DNA of 56,572 nucleotides, from NCBI GenBank assembly GCA_021790115.1, contig JAJYIM010000007.1, positions 1 to 56,572 of the forward strand. Reading direction: 5' to 3'. A program made the position numbers and the translations under genes. Position 1 is the first letter of the stretch. The number at the start of each line of letters is the position of its first letter. The notes under the pieces were generated by a model. The model ran no database searches. It was not told the DNA's origin and was given only the letters and a program-made list of their open reading frames with translations. Of the stretch, positions 43,014 through 53,337 are shown piece after piece. This DNA comes from Actinomycetes bacterium (lineage in GTDB: Bacteria > Actinomycetota > Thermoleophilia > BMS3ABIN01).

Positions 43014-43622
43014 CTAAGGGGAGGCCCAGCTGGCGGGCGGCCAGCAGCCGATTCTGCGAAGCATACCCACCAGCAGCGGCAACGGCAAGCCGACAATATT
43101 GGTATAATCCCCGCGAATTTCTTCCACGAAAGCAGCAGCCCGTCCCTGGATGGCGTACGCGCCGGCTTTGTCACGCCACTCGCCCGTAGCCACGTACTGC
43201 CTCATTTCAGGCTCGGGGATTTGTGTAAAGCGGACTTCTGTAACTGCATGGTCTGTCATCTCCTGCGGCCGCTCATCTGCTCCGTCAGTCCACAAAACTG
43301 TAAGGCCGCTGTAAACAAGATGTGTGCGCCCCGATAACTGGCGTATTAAAGAAAAAGCCTCCTCCTCGCTGGCCGCTTTGCCCGCCGCCCGCCCCTGAAT
43401 AACTACCATTGTGTCAACACCAATAACCGGCCTGCCGGCAGGCAACGGTTTTAGCCAGGGAAGCACAGACCAGGCCTTGCCGCGGCTGTGGCGCTCAACC
43501 TGCTCAGCCGGCAGCTCCATCCCCTGCTCCTCTTCTTCGTACTCAGAGGGGACAACCTCGAAATAAAAGCCAACTGAACTTAGCAGGTCCCGGCGCCTGG
43601 GGGACTTGGATGCTAGGTACAT
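43014..43622 (-). CDS. maf: Maf-like nucleoside triphosphate pyrophosphatase
   Basis: A 202-residue house-cleaning NTP pyrophosphatase that hydrolyses non-canonical nucleotides (m5UTP/dTTP or m7GTP in studied members). The N-terminal LASKSPRRRDLLSSVGF, middle PVIGVDTMVVIQGRAAGKA and C-terminal DKAGAYAIQGRAAAFVEEI boxes are all present. Maf also inhibits septation when overproduced in Bacillus, and its gene often adjoins mreB, as here. It lies 19 bp after ndk. Confidence 0.94.
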   Translation of the reverse strand: MYLASKSPRRRDLLSSVGFYFEVVPSEYEEEEQGMELPAEQVERHSRGKAWSVLPWLKPLPAGRPVIGVDTMVVIQGRAAGKAASEEEAFSLIRQLSGRTHLVYSGLTVLWTDGADERPQEMTDHAVTEVRFTQIPEPEMRQYVATGEWRDKAGAYAIQGRAAAFVEEIRGDYTNIVGLPLPLLVGMLRRIGCWPPASWASP

Positions 43623-43641
43623 AGCTCATCAATTTGGTTTT

Positions 43642-44055
43642 TTAAAGAATTTCTTCCGGGCGAAAATATAGCCCGATCTCGCGCTCGGCACTGGCGGCGC
43701 CATCGGAGCCATGCACCACGTTAGCCAGAATCTCAAGCCCAAAGTCGCCACGGATCGTTCCCGGCTCAGCCGCCAGCGGATTAGTGCTGCCCATCATTTT
43801 GCGCACGACCGCTATCGCCTCCGGGCCCTCAAGCACAAACGCGACCACAGGCCTGGACGTGATCGAAGCCACCAGCTCGCCAAAAAAGTCCTTTTCCCTG
43901 TGCTCATCATAATGACGCTCGGCCATCTCCCGGTCCACCAACAGATACTTCATTGCCCGAATGCGAAGGCCGCGCCTCTCAAACCGGGCCAGTATCTCGC
44001 CGACCAGCCCGCGGCCCACGGCCCCAGGCTTGATCAGCACAAGCGTTTGTTCCAA
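43642..44055 (-). CDS. ndk: Nucleoside diphosphate kinase
   Basis: Balances NTP and dNTP pools by phosphotransfer through a histidine. The 137-residue product starts MEQTLVLIKPGAVGRGL and has the active-site His115 in NVVHGSDGAASAEREI. The usual KPDAV box reads KPGAV, a Gly for Asp change outside the catalytic residue. The start is TTG at 44055, behind GGGAGGA with 4-5-nt spacing; a longer frame would begin inside repeat DNA. It precedes maf. The gap on its upstream side is filled by short-period repeats. Confidence 0.94.
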   Translation of the reverse strand: MEQTLVLIKPGAVGRGLVGEILARFERRGLRIRAMKYLLVDREMAERHYDEHREKDFFGELVASITSRPVVAFVLEGPEAIAVVRKMMGSTNPLAAEPGTIRGDFGLEILANVVHGSDGAASAEREIGLYFRPEEIL

Positions 44056-44073
44056 AAGTCCTCCCAAATGATA

Positions 44074-44176
44074 AAGTTTCGAGTTTCCAGTCATTAATTT
44101 CCGGTTTCCAGCATTTGCCCGGCGCGGTGTTTCCCCGGTTTACAACTGGAAACTACCGGCTGGAAGCTAGAAACTG
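44074..44176. repeat. Short-period intergenic repeat (GTTTCCAG/GGAAACT type)
   Basis: Successive degenerate copies in both orientations: AAGTTTCGAGTTTCCAG, TTCCGGTTTCCAG, then AACTGGAAACTACCGGCTGG and AAGCTAGAAACT. The left and right halves are complementary and could fold into a long imperfect stem between ndk and the zinc-ribbon gene. Confidence 0.6.
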
Positions 44177-44181
44177 TTTTT

Positions 44182-44706
44182 TTACGCGAAAAGCTCGTCT
44201 TCCTCAATCAGCGGTTCCGTGCGGGCAACAGGGGCTTTGACTTCAGCCGCGCAGTAAGGACATGCCCGCCAGGCAGGATCAAGCGGCCTGTCACATTTGC
44301 GGCAAGCCAATTTAAGTTGCCGCCGGCACTTGGGACAAATCAGAAAGTCATCCCTGGCCGGCGTCTGGCAGGCCGGGCAGCGGTCGGCGGCTCCTGAGAT
44401 CTCCAGTTCTTTTGCCCTGATCTCCAAGTCGCGCTCCAGCACGTCTTCCAGGTATTCCGGCGGCCGCAGAATCATGTAAAAGAGCGGACCCACATAAGGA
44501 AAAACCAGCGATGTAACCACAGATATGCCAATCATCAAGGAGCCAGTCATGCGCCGCCTGGCGTCCTTGTAGGTCCAAAATACCAGCGCCAGCCACAGGC
44601 CAATCAAAAGCGCCCAGGACATCAATGAGGCAAACTGCCACCAGGGAGAACTAAAAAAACTGCCGCCGCCCCCGCTGGTGCTTGTTTGTAAAACTACAAA
44701 AAACAA
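44182..44706 (-). CDS. Membrane protein with double zinc ribbon
   Basis: A 174-residue protein. Two N-terminal membrane helices (about 25-44 and 55-80) are followed by a charged linker and two zinc-ribbon units: CPACQTPARDDFLICPKC, then CRKCDRPLDPAWRACPYC. Eight paired Cys give two Zn sites. Similar proteins pair a two-helix membrane anchor with a DZR/zinc-ribbon module and have no known function; interaction with protein or nucleic acid partners is plausible. The TTG start has GGGAGA about nine bases upstream. It lies between folC and ndk. Confidence 0.75.
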   Translation of the reverse strand: MFFVVLQTSTSGGGGSFFSSPWWQFASLMSWALLIGLWLALVFWTYKDARRRMTGSLMIGISVVTSLVFPYVGPLFYMILRPPEYLEDVLERDLEIRAKELEISGAADRCPACQTPARDDFLICPKCRRQLKLACRKCDRPLDPAWRACPYCAAEVKAPVARTEPLIEEDELFA

Positions 44707-44751
44707 TCAGCCATCTCCCGCCTTATCAGTTCTTCCTGTTTTCTTGTTTCC

Positions 44752-44824
44752 GTTCAAAGTTCAAAGTTTCTGGTTCTGGGTTTTGGGTTTATCCACCATC
44801 AACCATCCACCATCTACCATCCGG
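44752..44824. repeat. Short-period intergenic repeats (TTCAAAG and CCATC types)
   Basis: Two families abut: GTTCAAAGTTCAAAGTTTCT, then TCTGGGTTTTGGGTTT, then five copies of a CCAYC unit (ATCCACCATCAACCATCCAC and CATCTACCATCCGG). The second type recurs beside the tRNA genes at 55776-55840 and 56037-56061. Confidence 0.55.
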
Positions 44825-44828
44825 TTTA

Positions 44829-46178
44829 TCACATTCTCCTCTTGATATCAGCCAGCAGATAAAGCGAGCCTGTTACCAGAATTACGTCACGGATAGAGGC
44901 CAGCTTAAACGCGCTTTCCAGCGCTGATTGATTCTCGCGGGCAACAAAGGTCTGCACCGGGCTGGCTTTTACGACAGGCAACTGGGACAGCTCCTGCGCC
45001 CGCGCACACCTAGCATTGGAGTTCTCAGTGATGAATAAGATATCACAAAACTCCAACAGGCGCTTAAGCATAGCGTCAGCGTCCTTGTCCTTCAGAATGG
45101 AGACAACGCCAATAACGCGCTTCCCAGCCGCCAGCGGCTCCAGTGAGGTCAGCAATTGCTCAATACCGGCAGGATTATGGGCGCCGTCCAGAATCACCAG
45201 CGGTTTTTCCGAGACGATCTCCATCCGCGCCGGAATACTGATCCGTGGCAGGGCCCGCCGGAGCTTTCTTTCATCCAGGGCCTTGCGCATAAAAAGCTCT
45301 GCGGCCTGGATGGCCACCGCACAGTTAGTCCGCTGGTAATCTCCGAGCAATGTCAGGGAAAGCTCGGAGTAATGGCCTTTCTTGGCCCAGACATCAAAAT
45401 TTTCCCCCCTGCCCTTGAGCAGGGAAAAATCTTCATCGAAAACAAGTGGTTTCACCTTTAGCCGCCCGCAAACCCTGACCGCTTCGGCGAGCGCCTCTTG
45501 TGACAGCGCCCCCAGCACAACTTTCCCCTTTTCAGGGATAACCGCCATTTTTTCCTTGACGATCGCTGCTACCGTTTTGCCCAGCAGGTCGGTATGCTCC
45601 AGCTCAACATTGGTAAGCACCTGAACCCTGGAGTTGATCACGTTGGTGGCGTCATAGCGACCCCCCAGGCCGGCTTCAATAACGGCCACGTTAATTTTCT
45701 GCTGATGAAAGTAAAGGAAAGCCGCCGCCGTCAAAATTTCAAACTGCGTCAACGGGCCGCTGCTGCGGGAGCGCTTGTTGACCTCATCCGCTTTTTCCTT
45801 TACCTCAAGGATGAGCTTTTCAAAACGCGATTGGTTTATCTCTCTCCCGTCGATGAGGAAACGCTCGGTGAACGAGACCAGGTGGGGAGAAAGATAGGCG
45901 CCGGCTTTAAGGCCCTGACTGCCCAGAACGGCCGCAAGCATGCGGGCCGTGGATGACTTGCCGTTGGTGCCGACAATATGAATCGTTTTCAGCCGCTTCT
46001 CCGGGTTCTTAAGCGCCGCGAGCAGTTTTTTTATCCTCGCCAGCCCAGGCTTCATGCCCAGCCGCTCCAACCCGCCTAAATATTCCTGCACCTCGCGGTC
46101 AAGCATTGGCGCGGCACTTGACGGAAAAGAAGGCCGGGGGGCCAGAATGCGTCTCAGGCTTTTATTCCTGGTTGCCAC
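44829..46178 (-). CDS. folC: Folylpolyglutamate synthase/dihydrofolate synthase
   Basis: Adds glutamates to folates, and may make dihydrofolate. Mur-ligase fold with P-loop HIVGTNGKSSTARMLAAVL, DATNVINSRVQVLTNVELEH and the linker LDGAHNPAGIEQLLTSLEPL. The GTG start at 46178, 5 bp after valS, gives 449 residues. An internal ATG at 46106 (MLDREVQEYLGGLERLGMKP) better matches the typical N-terminus and gives 425. The valS-folC arrangement is common in Gram-positive bacteria. Confidence 0.95.
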   Translation of the reverse strand: MATRNKSLRRILAPRPSFPSSAAPMLDREVQEYLGGLERLGMKPGLARIKKLLAALKNPEKRLKTIHIVGTNGKSSTARMLAAVLGSQGLKAGAYLSPHLVSFTERFLIDGREINQSRFEKLILEVKEKADEVNKRSRSSGPLTQFEILTAAAFLYFHQQKINVAVIEAGLGGRYDATNVINSRVQVLTNVELEHTDLLGKTVAAIVKEKMAVIPEKGKVVLGALSQEALAEAVRVCGRLKVKPLVFDEDFSLLKGRGENFDVWAKKGHYSELSLTLLGDYQRTNCAVAIQAAELFMRKALDERKLRRALPRISIPARMEIVSEKPLVILDGAHNPAGIEQLLTSLEPLAAGKRVIGVVSILKDKDADAMLKRLLEFCDILFITENSNARCARAQELSQLPVVKASPVQTFVARENQSALESAFKLASIRDVILVTGSLYLLADIKRRM

Positions 46179-46183
46179 GCGCG

Positions 46184-48841
46184 TTATCCGGCGGCGCCAA
46201 AATAACGCTCAAATTGTTGCTCCAGCTCAGCAAGCTCATGCTCATGCTGCTTCAATTTGTTCCTTTCCTGCTCAACAATCCGCGCCGGCGCCATTGTCAC
46301 GAAATTTTCGTTTCCAAGCTTTTTGGCAGCGCGCGAAAGCTCCTGCTTCTTTTTGGAGATAGCGCCGCTGAGCCGCGCCTTTTCCTCTTCTATATCTATC
46401 AGCTCATCCAAAGGCAGGAGCAGCTTGCCGCCAGGAACCAAGGTTACGGCCGGGCGTTTGCCAGCGGCCGCCTCGGATTCCGACTGTACGGCTTTGATCA
46501 GACGCGTATTTGCCAGCGATTCTATCAGACCGGAGTTATCCTGTACCACTCGCCGGGCGGACTCATCCGCCATCACGAGCACCGCCGCCGCCTTCCTGGA
46601 AGGCGGCACCCGCAGCTCGTTGCGCAGCGTCCTGAGTGAAACAACCGTCGTCATCAGCTGCTCCATTTGCGCCTCTGCCTGATAATCACGGGCACCGTCG
46701 CCGGCAGGGAAGGTTTCATCGATCAGGAATCCGCGCCGTCCGGGCAACAAAGCGGCCAGCTCCTCGCTGAGGAATGGCATGAAAGGATGCAGCATTCTTA
46801 AAACGTTGTCCATCAAGTATAAAAGGTGGCCGGAGACCTCTTCCCTGACGGCTTGATCGCTGCCGTAAAGCCGCGGCTTGACCGCCTCTACATACCAGTC
46901 GCAAAACTCATTCCAGACAAACCGGTAAATGAGCCTTGTGGCTTCGGAAAATTCATATGCGTCCAGATGGGTGTTTAGCTCCGCCGCTGCCGCCTGCAGG
47001 CGGCTGTCAATCCAGCGGTCGGCCAGATCGGCGCCGGCGCGCTTTGGCTTCACGTCGGCCACGCCCAGCAGAACGAACCGGGCGGCATTGAAAATCTTGT
47101 TACAGAAGTTGCGGCTCATCTCAATGCGCTCGTCAGAAAAACGCACGTCCTGAGCCGACGCCATATTAAGCAGCCCGAAACGCGTGGGGTCAGCGCCAAA
47201 GCTGTCAATCAGCTCCAGTGGATCTACCCCGGTTCCCAGCGACTTGCTCATCCGGCGGCCGTCCCTGGCCATGATGGTAGGGTTGATGATCACATCCCTG
47301 AAGGGAATCTCGCCCGCAAACTCAATTCCCATCATGATCATGCGCGCCACCCATAGAAATATAATGTCGCGGGCGGTGACAAGAACGTTCGTGGGATAGA
47401 AAATATTCAGCCGCTCGGTGGCGTCAGGCCAACCGAGCGTGGCAAAAGGCCAAAGGGCGGAGCTGAACCAGGTGTCCAGCACATCTTCCTCTTGGTGCAA
47501 CTCTGAAGACCCGCACTTGCACGTGGAGGGCGCATTTTCCTGGACAATGACCTGGCCGCATTCATCACAATACCAGACCGGCAGCCGGTGCCCCCACCAA
47601 AGCTGCCGCGAGATGCACCACGGCCTCAAGGACCGCATCCACTCCAGATAGACCCCGGACCAGCGCTCCGGCACGAATTTGACTTCCCCGCCCTCCGCGG
47701 CGCGGATCGCCGGAGCCGCCAGCTCATCCATGCGCATGAACCACTGCAGCGAAATATAAGGCTCAATGGACGTGCCACAACGGTAACAGGCACCCACAGC
47801 ATGAGAATAGGGCTCGATTTTCTCTATCAGGCCTTCCTGCTCAAGACGGGCTGTTACTTGCTCGCGGGCAAGCTCCAGCGTCAGGCCGGCAAACTCCCCC
47901 CCGTTCTTGTTGATATGGCCATCAGAAGTAAAAACGTTGATTTCCTCAAGGCCGTGCTTCTTGCCAATCTCGAAGTCGTTGGGGTCATGAGCCGGGGTGA
48001 TCTTTAAAGCACCGGTGCCAAAGCTTACGTCGACATACTCATCGGTGATTATCGGGATCTCCCTTCCCGCCAGTGGCAGGATCACCTGTTTGCCAACGTA
48101 ATCGCGGTAGCGCTCATCACCGGGATTGACAGCCACAGCCGTATCGCCGAGCATCGTCTCGGGCCGCGCTGTGGCAATCACCAGGTAGCCGTCCTCATCC
48201 TTGAGGGGATAACGCAGATAGTACAGTTTGTCATCGCATTCCTGGTGCTCAACCTCAAGGTCCGACAGAGCCGTGTGGCAGCGAGTACACCAGTTGACCA
48301 TGTACTCGTCCCGGTATATAAACCCTTTTTCGTAAAGTGTTGTAAACACCCTGTAAACGGCGCGGACATATCCCTCATCGAGCGTAAACCGCTCACCATT
48401 GTAATCAAGCGAGCAGCCCAGGCGCTTGAGCTGGTTGATAATAGTTGAGCCGTACTCATCCCGCCATTGCCAGACGCGTTTTTCGAATTCTTTTCTGCCG
48501 ATCTGTTGGCGCGTCAGTCCCTCGGCCGCCAGTTGCTTCTCCACCTGGTTCTGTGTGGCGATGCCGGCGTGGTCGGTGCCGCAGATCCAGAGGGCGTTCT
48601 TCCCCTGCATCCGCGCGCGGCGGATAAGCAGGTCCTGGATCGATGAATTAAGGGCATGGCCCATGTGCAACGAGCCGGTGACATTTGGCGGCGGCAGGGC
48701 AACACAGAAAGACTCCTGGGCGGAGCCGATGTCAGGGGTGAAAAGATGCGCCTCAAGCCAGCGGCTCATCCATTTGAACTCGATGTCGGCCGGCGAGTAG
48801 CGCTTGTTTGTCTGTAAATGTTCGCGAATGTTGTTATCCAT
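46184..48841 (-). CDS. valS: Valyl-tRNA synthetase
   Basis: An 885-residue class I synthetase that charges tRNA-Val. HIGH-type motif HMGHALN, editing domain (about 190-340) and GRRMSKSLGTGVDP are present. A C-terminal coiled coil (EEEKARLSGAISKKKQELSR onward) contacts the tRNA. The ATG at 48841 is used; upstream frame adds 16 residues unlike the family. There is no visible T-box in its short leader. A GC hairpin (48871-48887) sits at the likely 5' end of the mRNA. It is cotranscribed with folC. Confidence 0.97.
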   Translation of the reverse strand: MDNNIREHLQTNKRYSPADIEFKWMSRWLEAHLFTPDIGSAQESFCVALPPPNVTGSLHMGHALNSSIQDLLIRRARMQGKNALWICGTDHAGIATQNQVEKQLAAEGLTRQQIGRKEFEKRVWQWRDEYGSTIINQLKRLGCSLDYNGERFTLDEGYVRAVYRVFTTLYEKGFIYRDEYMVNWCTRCHTALSDLEVEHQECDDKLYYLRYPLKDEDGYLVIATARPETMLGDTAVAVNPGDERYRDYVGKQVILPLAGREIPIITDEYVDVSFGTGALKITPAHDPNDFEIGKKHGLEEINVFTSDGHINKNGGEFAGLTLELAREQVTARLEQEGLIEKIEPYSHAVGACYRCGTSIEPYISLQWFMRMDELAAPAIRAAEGGEVKFVPERWSGVYLEWMRSLRPWCISRQLWWGHRLPVWYCDECGQVIVQENAPSTCKCGSSELHQEEDVLDTWFSSALWPFATLGWPDATERLNIFYPTNVLVTARDIIFLWVARMIMMGIEFAGEIPFRDVIINPTIMARDGRRMSKSLGTGVDPLELIDSFGADPTRFGLLNMASAQDVRFSDERIEMSRNFCNKIFNAARFVLLGVADVKPKRAGADLADRWIDSRLQAAAAELNTHLDAYEFSEATRLIYRFVWNEFCDWYVEAVKPRLYGSDQAVREEVSGHLLYLMDNVLRMLHPFMPFLSEELAALLPGRRGFLIDETFPAGDGARDYQAEAQMEQLMTTVVSLRTLRNELRVPPSRKAAAVLVMADESARRVVQDNSGLIESLANTRLIKAVQSESEAAAGKRPAVTLVPGGKLLLPLDELIDIEEEKARLSGAISKKKQELSRAAKKLGNENFVTMAPARIVEQERNKLKQHEHELAELEQQFERYFGAAG

Positions 48842-48950
48842 GCGATAAACAGCCAAAACGGGCACGCAGAGCCGCGCGGTGCGCGGCACGTTATTTTATC
48901 ATACGTAGGGGAAACCGGTTCGAAGGCGCCACCTATGGCAAAATGGCAAT

Positions 48951-48971
48951 AAAAAAACCGCCGCCGGCGGC
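48951..48971 (-). terminator. Intrinsic terminator after lon
   Basis: On the minus strand a GC-rich stem (CCGCC with GGCGG, three-base loop) is followed directly by TTTTTTT. A second hairpin, CAAATCA/TGATTTG (48978-49000), lies between it and the lon stop codon. It ends the tig-clpP-clpX-lon unit. Confidence 0.75.
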
Positions 48972-49003
48972 TGCTGACAAATCATCAAATAGGTGATTTG
49001 TGT

Positions 49004-51388
49004 TTAGATAAACAGCCGCTCCATGGCCTGGCTGAAATCATCCACAAAAACAAAATCCAGTCCCTGGCGGACGTTCTCCGGCAGTTCTTTGGCATCAGGC
49101 TCATTTGTAACAGGAAGGACGACGGTCTTGACGCCGGTGCGGACAGCAGCCAGGCATTTCTCCCTCAGCCCGCCAACCCGCAATATCTTGCCCCGCAGCG
49201 TGATTTCACCCGTAGCGGCGACAGAGGGCCTGGTGGCGCGGCCGGAGATAGCTGACAGCATCGACGCCGCCAGAGCGATGCCCGCAGAAGGGCCATCCTT
49301 GGGTATGGCGCCCTCCGGCACGTGCAGGCGCAAGTCTTTGTTTACCATGGCCCATTTTCCCGCTTCATCAAAAGCAGGTGCATGCTTTTTAAAGAATCCC
49401 CTAAAGACGCCGTCATTCTCAATTTTTGACAACAGGTAGCCCCAGGCGGTCGAGGCCGACTCTTGCATGACGTCGCCCAATTGACCGGTGAGCACCAGCT
49501 CTCCCTTGCCGGAGCAAACAATGGTCTCTATCGTCAGCACTTCACCGCCTTCTGCAGTGTAGGCCAGCCCCAGGCTGGCTCCGTGCAGCGCCCCCCGCTC
49601 AACCCGCTCCTTCGAAAACGGCGCCGGACCCAGATAGTCCTCCAGGGCTTTAGCCGAAACACGCACCGGCAACCGCAGGCGCTCTTCCAGGTGACGGCGC
49701 GCCACCTTCCGGTAAACTTTTCTCAGCCGGCGCTCCAGCTCCCGCACGCCTGACTCGCGAGTGTAAAAACGGATCATGGCCCTCACGGCCGCAGTTGAAA
49801 AAATAACGCTGCCCTTCTTCAAACCAGACTCTTTGGCAATCTTTGGTATCAGGTGTCGTCTGGCAATCTGCTCCTTTTCCTCAAACGTGTAACCGGCAAG
49901 ACGGATAACCTCAAGCCGGTCGTAAAGCGTTGGCGGGATGCCATCATCGTCATTGGCAGTTGCCAGAAACAGAATCCGGGAAAGATCATAGTCCAGCTCC
50001 AGGTAATTATCGCGAAATTCCTTGTTTTGCAGGGGATCAAGCACCTCCATTAATGCTGCCGCCGGATTCCCGCGAAAATCCGAATCCAGCTTGTCCACTT
50101 CATCAAGCAAAACTACAGCATTGTCAATCTTGGCCTTGCTGATGGCATCGATTATCCGCCCCGGCATGGCGCCGACGTATGTGCGGCGGTGTCCCCTAAT
50201 CTCGGCTTCATCCCGCACGCCTCCCAGGGAAATCCTGACAAAGGGCCGCTTCAGCGCGCCGGCGATCGCTTGGGCCACCGAGCTTTTGCCAACTCCCGGC
50301 GGGCCCACAAAGCACAATGTTGTGTTTGGCTGATCCTCTCCCAGCAACCTGCCCACAGCCAGGAATTCAAGCACTCTTTCCTTAACAGATTTGAGGCCGT
50401 AGTGAGTGTTCTCAAGATGACGCGCCACTGCCGCCAGCTCATAATTGCTGTCTCCGGCAAGCTCGCCCCAGGGCAACGCGAAAACGTTATCGAGGTAATT
50501 GCGAATCACCGAGACTTCCGCCGACATGGGCGACGCCGACTTGAGCTTGTTTATCTCCTTGCGCACAGATTCTGCCGCTGCCGGCCCCAGCTTTTTTTTC
50601 TCAAGCAGCCGGTGATATTCGCGGATGTTCTCGTCCTCAGCCTCGGGAGCGTGTTCCAGCTCTTCCCGAATCACCTTCAACTTTTCGTGCAGGAAAATCT
50701 GCCGCTGGGTGCTTTCAATCTTGTCCTGCACTTTCTGGTTTAGGTTGCGCTCCAGATCAAGCACGGCATTTTCCTCAATCAGAATCTGCAGCACGGCAAG
50801 CAGCCGTTTCTCCGTATCGCCAATCTCCAGCAAGTCCTGCTTTTTCTTAAAAGGAAGCTGCAGGTGCGCCGCCACCGCGTCGGCCAGCTCGCCAGCATCC
50901 GTGACAGCGCCGACAACATGGGCCATTTCTTCAGACATGCCGGGGTTGCCTTCGACGTAATGAATGAATTCCCTCACAACTACACGCGCCAAGGCATCCA
51001 GCCGGTCGCTGTGCTTTTTGGCCTTGCCGCCGGCCAGTGGCGAAAAATGCACCTGGAAATGCGGCGACGTTGAGGCAAAGCTATCTATTCTCACTCTTTG
51101 CTGGCCTTCAACAAGCGCCTTGATAGAACCATCCGGCAGACGGTAGAGCTGTACTACTGTTGCCATAGTGCCGATGCGGACTATATCGTCAACAGACGGA
51201 TCCTCGACTCCCGGCTCCTTCTGGATTGACAGAATGATGGGGGATTTGTCCGCAAAGGCCTGCTCCAGCGCCCGGATAGACTTCTCGCGGCCCACAAATA
51301 TAGGCGCGACCATGCGGGGGAAGACTACTAGCTCTCTGGTTGGCAGTAAAGGAAGTGATTTATCGGGTTTATGCTGACTCTTCGTCAA
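49004..51388 (-). CDS. lon: ATP-dependent protease Lon
   Basis: A 794-residue AAA+ serine protease for damaged and regulatory proteins. N-domain ([20 protein letters not shown]), Walker [17 protein letters not shown], Walker [15 protein letters not shown], and the protease dyad Ser in [14 protein letters not shown] with Lys in TGVKTVVLP. The TTG start overlaps the clpX end by 20 bp and has no separate ribosome site, so translation is probably coupled. Adjacent tig, clpP and clpX make a single proteostasis cluster. No CIRCE or HAIR operator was evident. Confidence 0.96.
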   Translation of the reverse strand: MTKSQHKPDKSLPLLPTRELVVFPRMVAPIFVGREKSIRALEQAFADKSPIILSIQKEPGVEDPSVDDIVRIGTMATVVQLYRLPDGSIKALVEGQQRVRIDSFASTSPHFQVHFSPLAGGKAKKHSDRLDALARVVVREFIHYVEGNPGMSEEMAHVVGAVTDAGELADAVAAHLQLPFKKKQDLLEIGDTEKRLLAVLQILIEENAVLDLERNLNQKVQDKIESTQRQIFLHEKLKVIREELEHAPEAEDENIREYHRLLEKKKLGPAAAESVRKEINKLKSASPMSAEVSVIRNYLDNVFALPWGELAGDSNYELAAVARHLENTHYGLKSVKERVLEFLAVGRLLGEDQPNTTLCFVGPPGVGKSSVAQAIAGALKRPFVRISLGGVRDEAEIRGHRRTYVGAMPGRIIDAISKAKIDNAVVLLDEVDKLDSDFRGNPAAALMEVLDPLQNKEFRDNYLELDYDLSRILFLATANDDDGIPPTLYDRLEVIRLAGYTFEEKEQIARRHLIPKIAKESGLKKGSVIFSTAAVRAMIRFYTRESGVRELERRLRKVYRKVARRHLEERLRLPVRVSAKALEDYLGPAPFSKERVERGALHGASLGLAYTAEGGEVLTIETIVCSGKGELVLTGQLGDVMQESASTAWGYLLSKIENDGVFRGFFKKHAPAFDEAGKWAMVNKDLRLHVPEGAIPKDGPSAGIALAASMLSAISGRATRPSVAATGEITLRGKILRVGGLREKCLAAVRTGVKTVVLPVTNEPDAKELPENVRQGLDFVFVDDFSQAMERLFI

Positions 51389-52640
51389 GTTGTGGTAACA
51401 TTCTTTCCGCTTCCGTTAACAGTGTCGGATCAATCTCGCGCTCGATCGTTTCCTTGGTAACGACGCACTTGCGCACGTCATTCCGAGACGGAAGCTCAAA
51501 CATCACATTCAGCAGGGACTGCTCGATAATCGAGCGCAAGCCCCGGGCTCCGGTCTCCAGTTTCAGCGCTTTGTCGGCAATAGCCGCCAGGGATTCCGGC
51601 GCAAAGACAAGTTCTATATTATCAAATCTAAAGAAACGCTCAAACTGCTTTACCAAAGCGTTTTTCGGAATTGTGAGAATCCTGACCAAATCTTCACGGT
51701 TCAGGTTGTGAATGGCGGTGACAACCGGCAGGCGGCCGATGAATTCCGGAATCAGGCCGTACTCCAGCAGATCTTCCGGCATAACCTGGGCAAATGTGCT
51801 GCCCACGTCCTTTTCTATCCTGCTCCTGACGTCGGCGCCAAACCCGAGGCCCTTGTGGCCCACGCGGCGCTCGATGATCTTTTCAAGGTGCGCGAATGCC
51901 CCCCCGCAAATAAACAGAATGTTGGTTGTGTCAATGCTGAGGAACTCCTGGTGAGGATGCTTGCGTCCTCCCTGGGGCGGAACGCTGGCAACCGTTCCCT
52001 CCAGGATTTTAAGCAGTGCCTGCTGCACGCCTTCGCCAGAGACATCCCGGGTGATTGACGGATTATCGGCGCGGCGGGCGATCTTGTCTACCTCGTCAAT
52101 ATAGATGATGCCTGTCTCGGCTTTTTTAACATCGTAGTCGGCCGCCTGGATCAGCTTCAGCAGGATGTTCTCCACGTCCTCGCCAACATAACCGGCCTCA
52201 GTAAGCGCTGTCGCATCGGCTATGGCAAAGGGAACATTGAGGAAACGGGCCAGGGTTTGAGCCAGCAAGGTCTTGCCGCAGCCGGTTGGCCCGAGCAACA
52301 TGATGTTTGACTTCTGCAACTCGACGTCATTTTCGTCGCCGGAAAACATCTGGATGCGCTTGTAATGATTGTAAACCGCCACAGAAAGCGTGCGCTTGGC
52401 CTCTTCCTGGCCAACCACATACTCATCAAGAGCCGCGTAAATCTCGGTTGGCTTGGGAAGATTATCGAGATCGAGATTGGCCGGGGGGGCCAGCTCCTCA
52501 TCGATAATCTCATTGCAGAGGTCGATGCATTCGTCGCAAATATAAACGCCGGGCCCGGCGATCAGTTTCTTGACCTGGCGCTGCGACTTGCCGCAAAAAC
52601 TGCAAAGCAATTGTTCATTACCATCCGTGGACCTGGCCAT
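51369..52640 (-). CDS. clpX: ATP-dependent Clp protease ATP-binding subunit ClpX
   Basis: The 423-residue unfoldase that feeds ClpP. N-terminal zinc-binding domain ([15 protein letters not shown] and [12 protein letters not shown]), Walker [15 protein letters not shown], Walker [15 protein letters not shown], and the ClpP-contact loop region with [14 protein letters not shown]. It follows clpP by 3 bp and overlaps lon. Length and domain order are standard. Confidence 0.97.
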   Translation of the reverse strand: MARSTDGNEQLLCSFCGKSQRQVKKLIAGPGVYICDECIDLCNEIIDEELAPPANLDLDNLPKPTEIYAALDEYVVGQEEAKRTLSVAVYNHYKRIQMFSGDENDVELQKSNIMLLGPTGCGKTLLAQTLARFLNVPFAIADATALTEAGYVGEDVENILLKLIQAADYDVKKAETGIIYIDEVDKIARRADNPSITRDVSGEGVQQALLKILEGTVASVPPQGGRKHPHQEFLSIDTTNILFICGGAFAHLEKIIERRVGHKGLGFGADVRSRIEKDVGSTFAQVMPEDLLEYGLIPEFIGRLPVVTAIHNLNREDLVRILTIPKNALVKQFERFFRFDNIELVFAPESLAAIADKALKLETGARGLRSIIEQSLLNVMFELPSRNDVRKCVVTKETIEREIDPTLLTEAERMLPQLDEESA

Positions 52641-52643
52641 TGC

Positions 52644-53243
52644 TTACGCTCCCTTTATCGCTGCCCGGTGAGATATGACCTCGTCGATGATACCATAATC
52701 CTTGGCCTCGCCTGCGGTCATGAAATAATCACGGTCGGTGTCGGAAGAGACTTTTTCCAAAGGCTGGCCGGTGTGCTGGGACAGGATTTCATCGAGACGC
52801 TTCCGGAGAGACAATGCTTCCTTGGCATGAATTTCAATATCAGCCGCAGGGCCCTGAAAGCCGCCGGAGAGCTGGTGAATGAGAATCTTGGCGTTGGGCA
52901 GCGCAAAACGCTTGCCCTTTGAGCCTCCCGCGAGAATGAGTGCGCCCATGCTCATAGCAACCCCCACGCAGGTAGTTACCACATCCGGCTTTATAAATTG
53001 CATTGTATCATAGATGGCCAGCCCGGCATAGACGGAGCCGCCCGGGGAGTTGATATAAAGGTTGATATCTTTGTCGGGATCGTCAGACTCCAGATGCAGC
53101 AGCTGGGCCACGACCACATTGGCAACCTCTTCATTAATGCCGCTGCCCAGAAAGATAATCCGCTCATTAAGCAAACGGGAATAAATGTCGAAGGCCCGCT
53201 CGCCGCGGCTGGTCTGCTCGATAACCATCGGGATAAGTGGCAT
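52644..53243 (-). CDS. clpP: ATP-dependent Clp protease proteolytic subunit ClpP
   Basis: A 199-residue serine peptidase that assembles as a double heptamer. The catalytic Ser is in [16 protein letters not shown], the His in [11 protein letters not shown], and the Asp in [11 protein letters not shown]. The ATG at 53243 has GGAG eight bases upstream; an in-frame extension lies in repeat DNA (53256-53291). It follows tig and is 3 bp before clpX. Confidence 0.97.
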   Translation of the reverse strand: MPLIPMVIEQTSRGERAFDIYSRLLNERIIFLGSGINEEVANVVVAQLLHLESDDPDKDINLYINSPGGSVYAGLAIYDTMQFIKPDVVTTCVGVAMSMGALILAGGSKGKRFALPNAKILIHQLSGGFQGPAADIEIHAKEALSLRKRLDEILSQHTGQPLEKVSSDTDRDYFMTAGEAKDYGIIDEVISHRAAIKGA

Positions 53244-53255
53244 TTGACTAACTCC

Positions 53256-53291
53256 GGATTTTGGATATTGGATATTGGATTTTGGATAAAA
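53256..53291. repeat. Short-period intergenic repeat (TTGGATAT type)
   Basis: GGATTTTGGATATTGGATAT followed by TGGATTTTGGATAAAAC: five tandem copies of a 7- or 8-nt TTGGATAT unit in the tig-clpP gap. The same unit appears next to tRNA-His at 55933-55960 and in inverted form before tig at 54820-54840. Confidence 0.65.
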
Positions 53292-53337
53292 CATAAATCA
53301 AGACCTGTCATTCCGGACCGCGCAAGCGGCGAAGAGT

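Noticed and set aside
48842-48950. T-box riboswitch upstream of valS
   Set aside because: The leader is too short and lacks the T-box sequence; only a small GC hairpin is visible.
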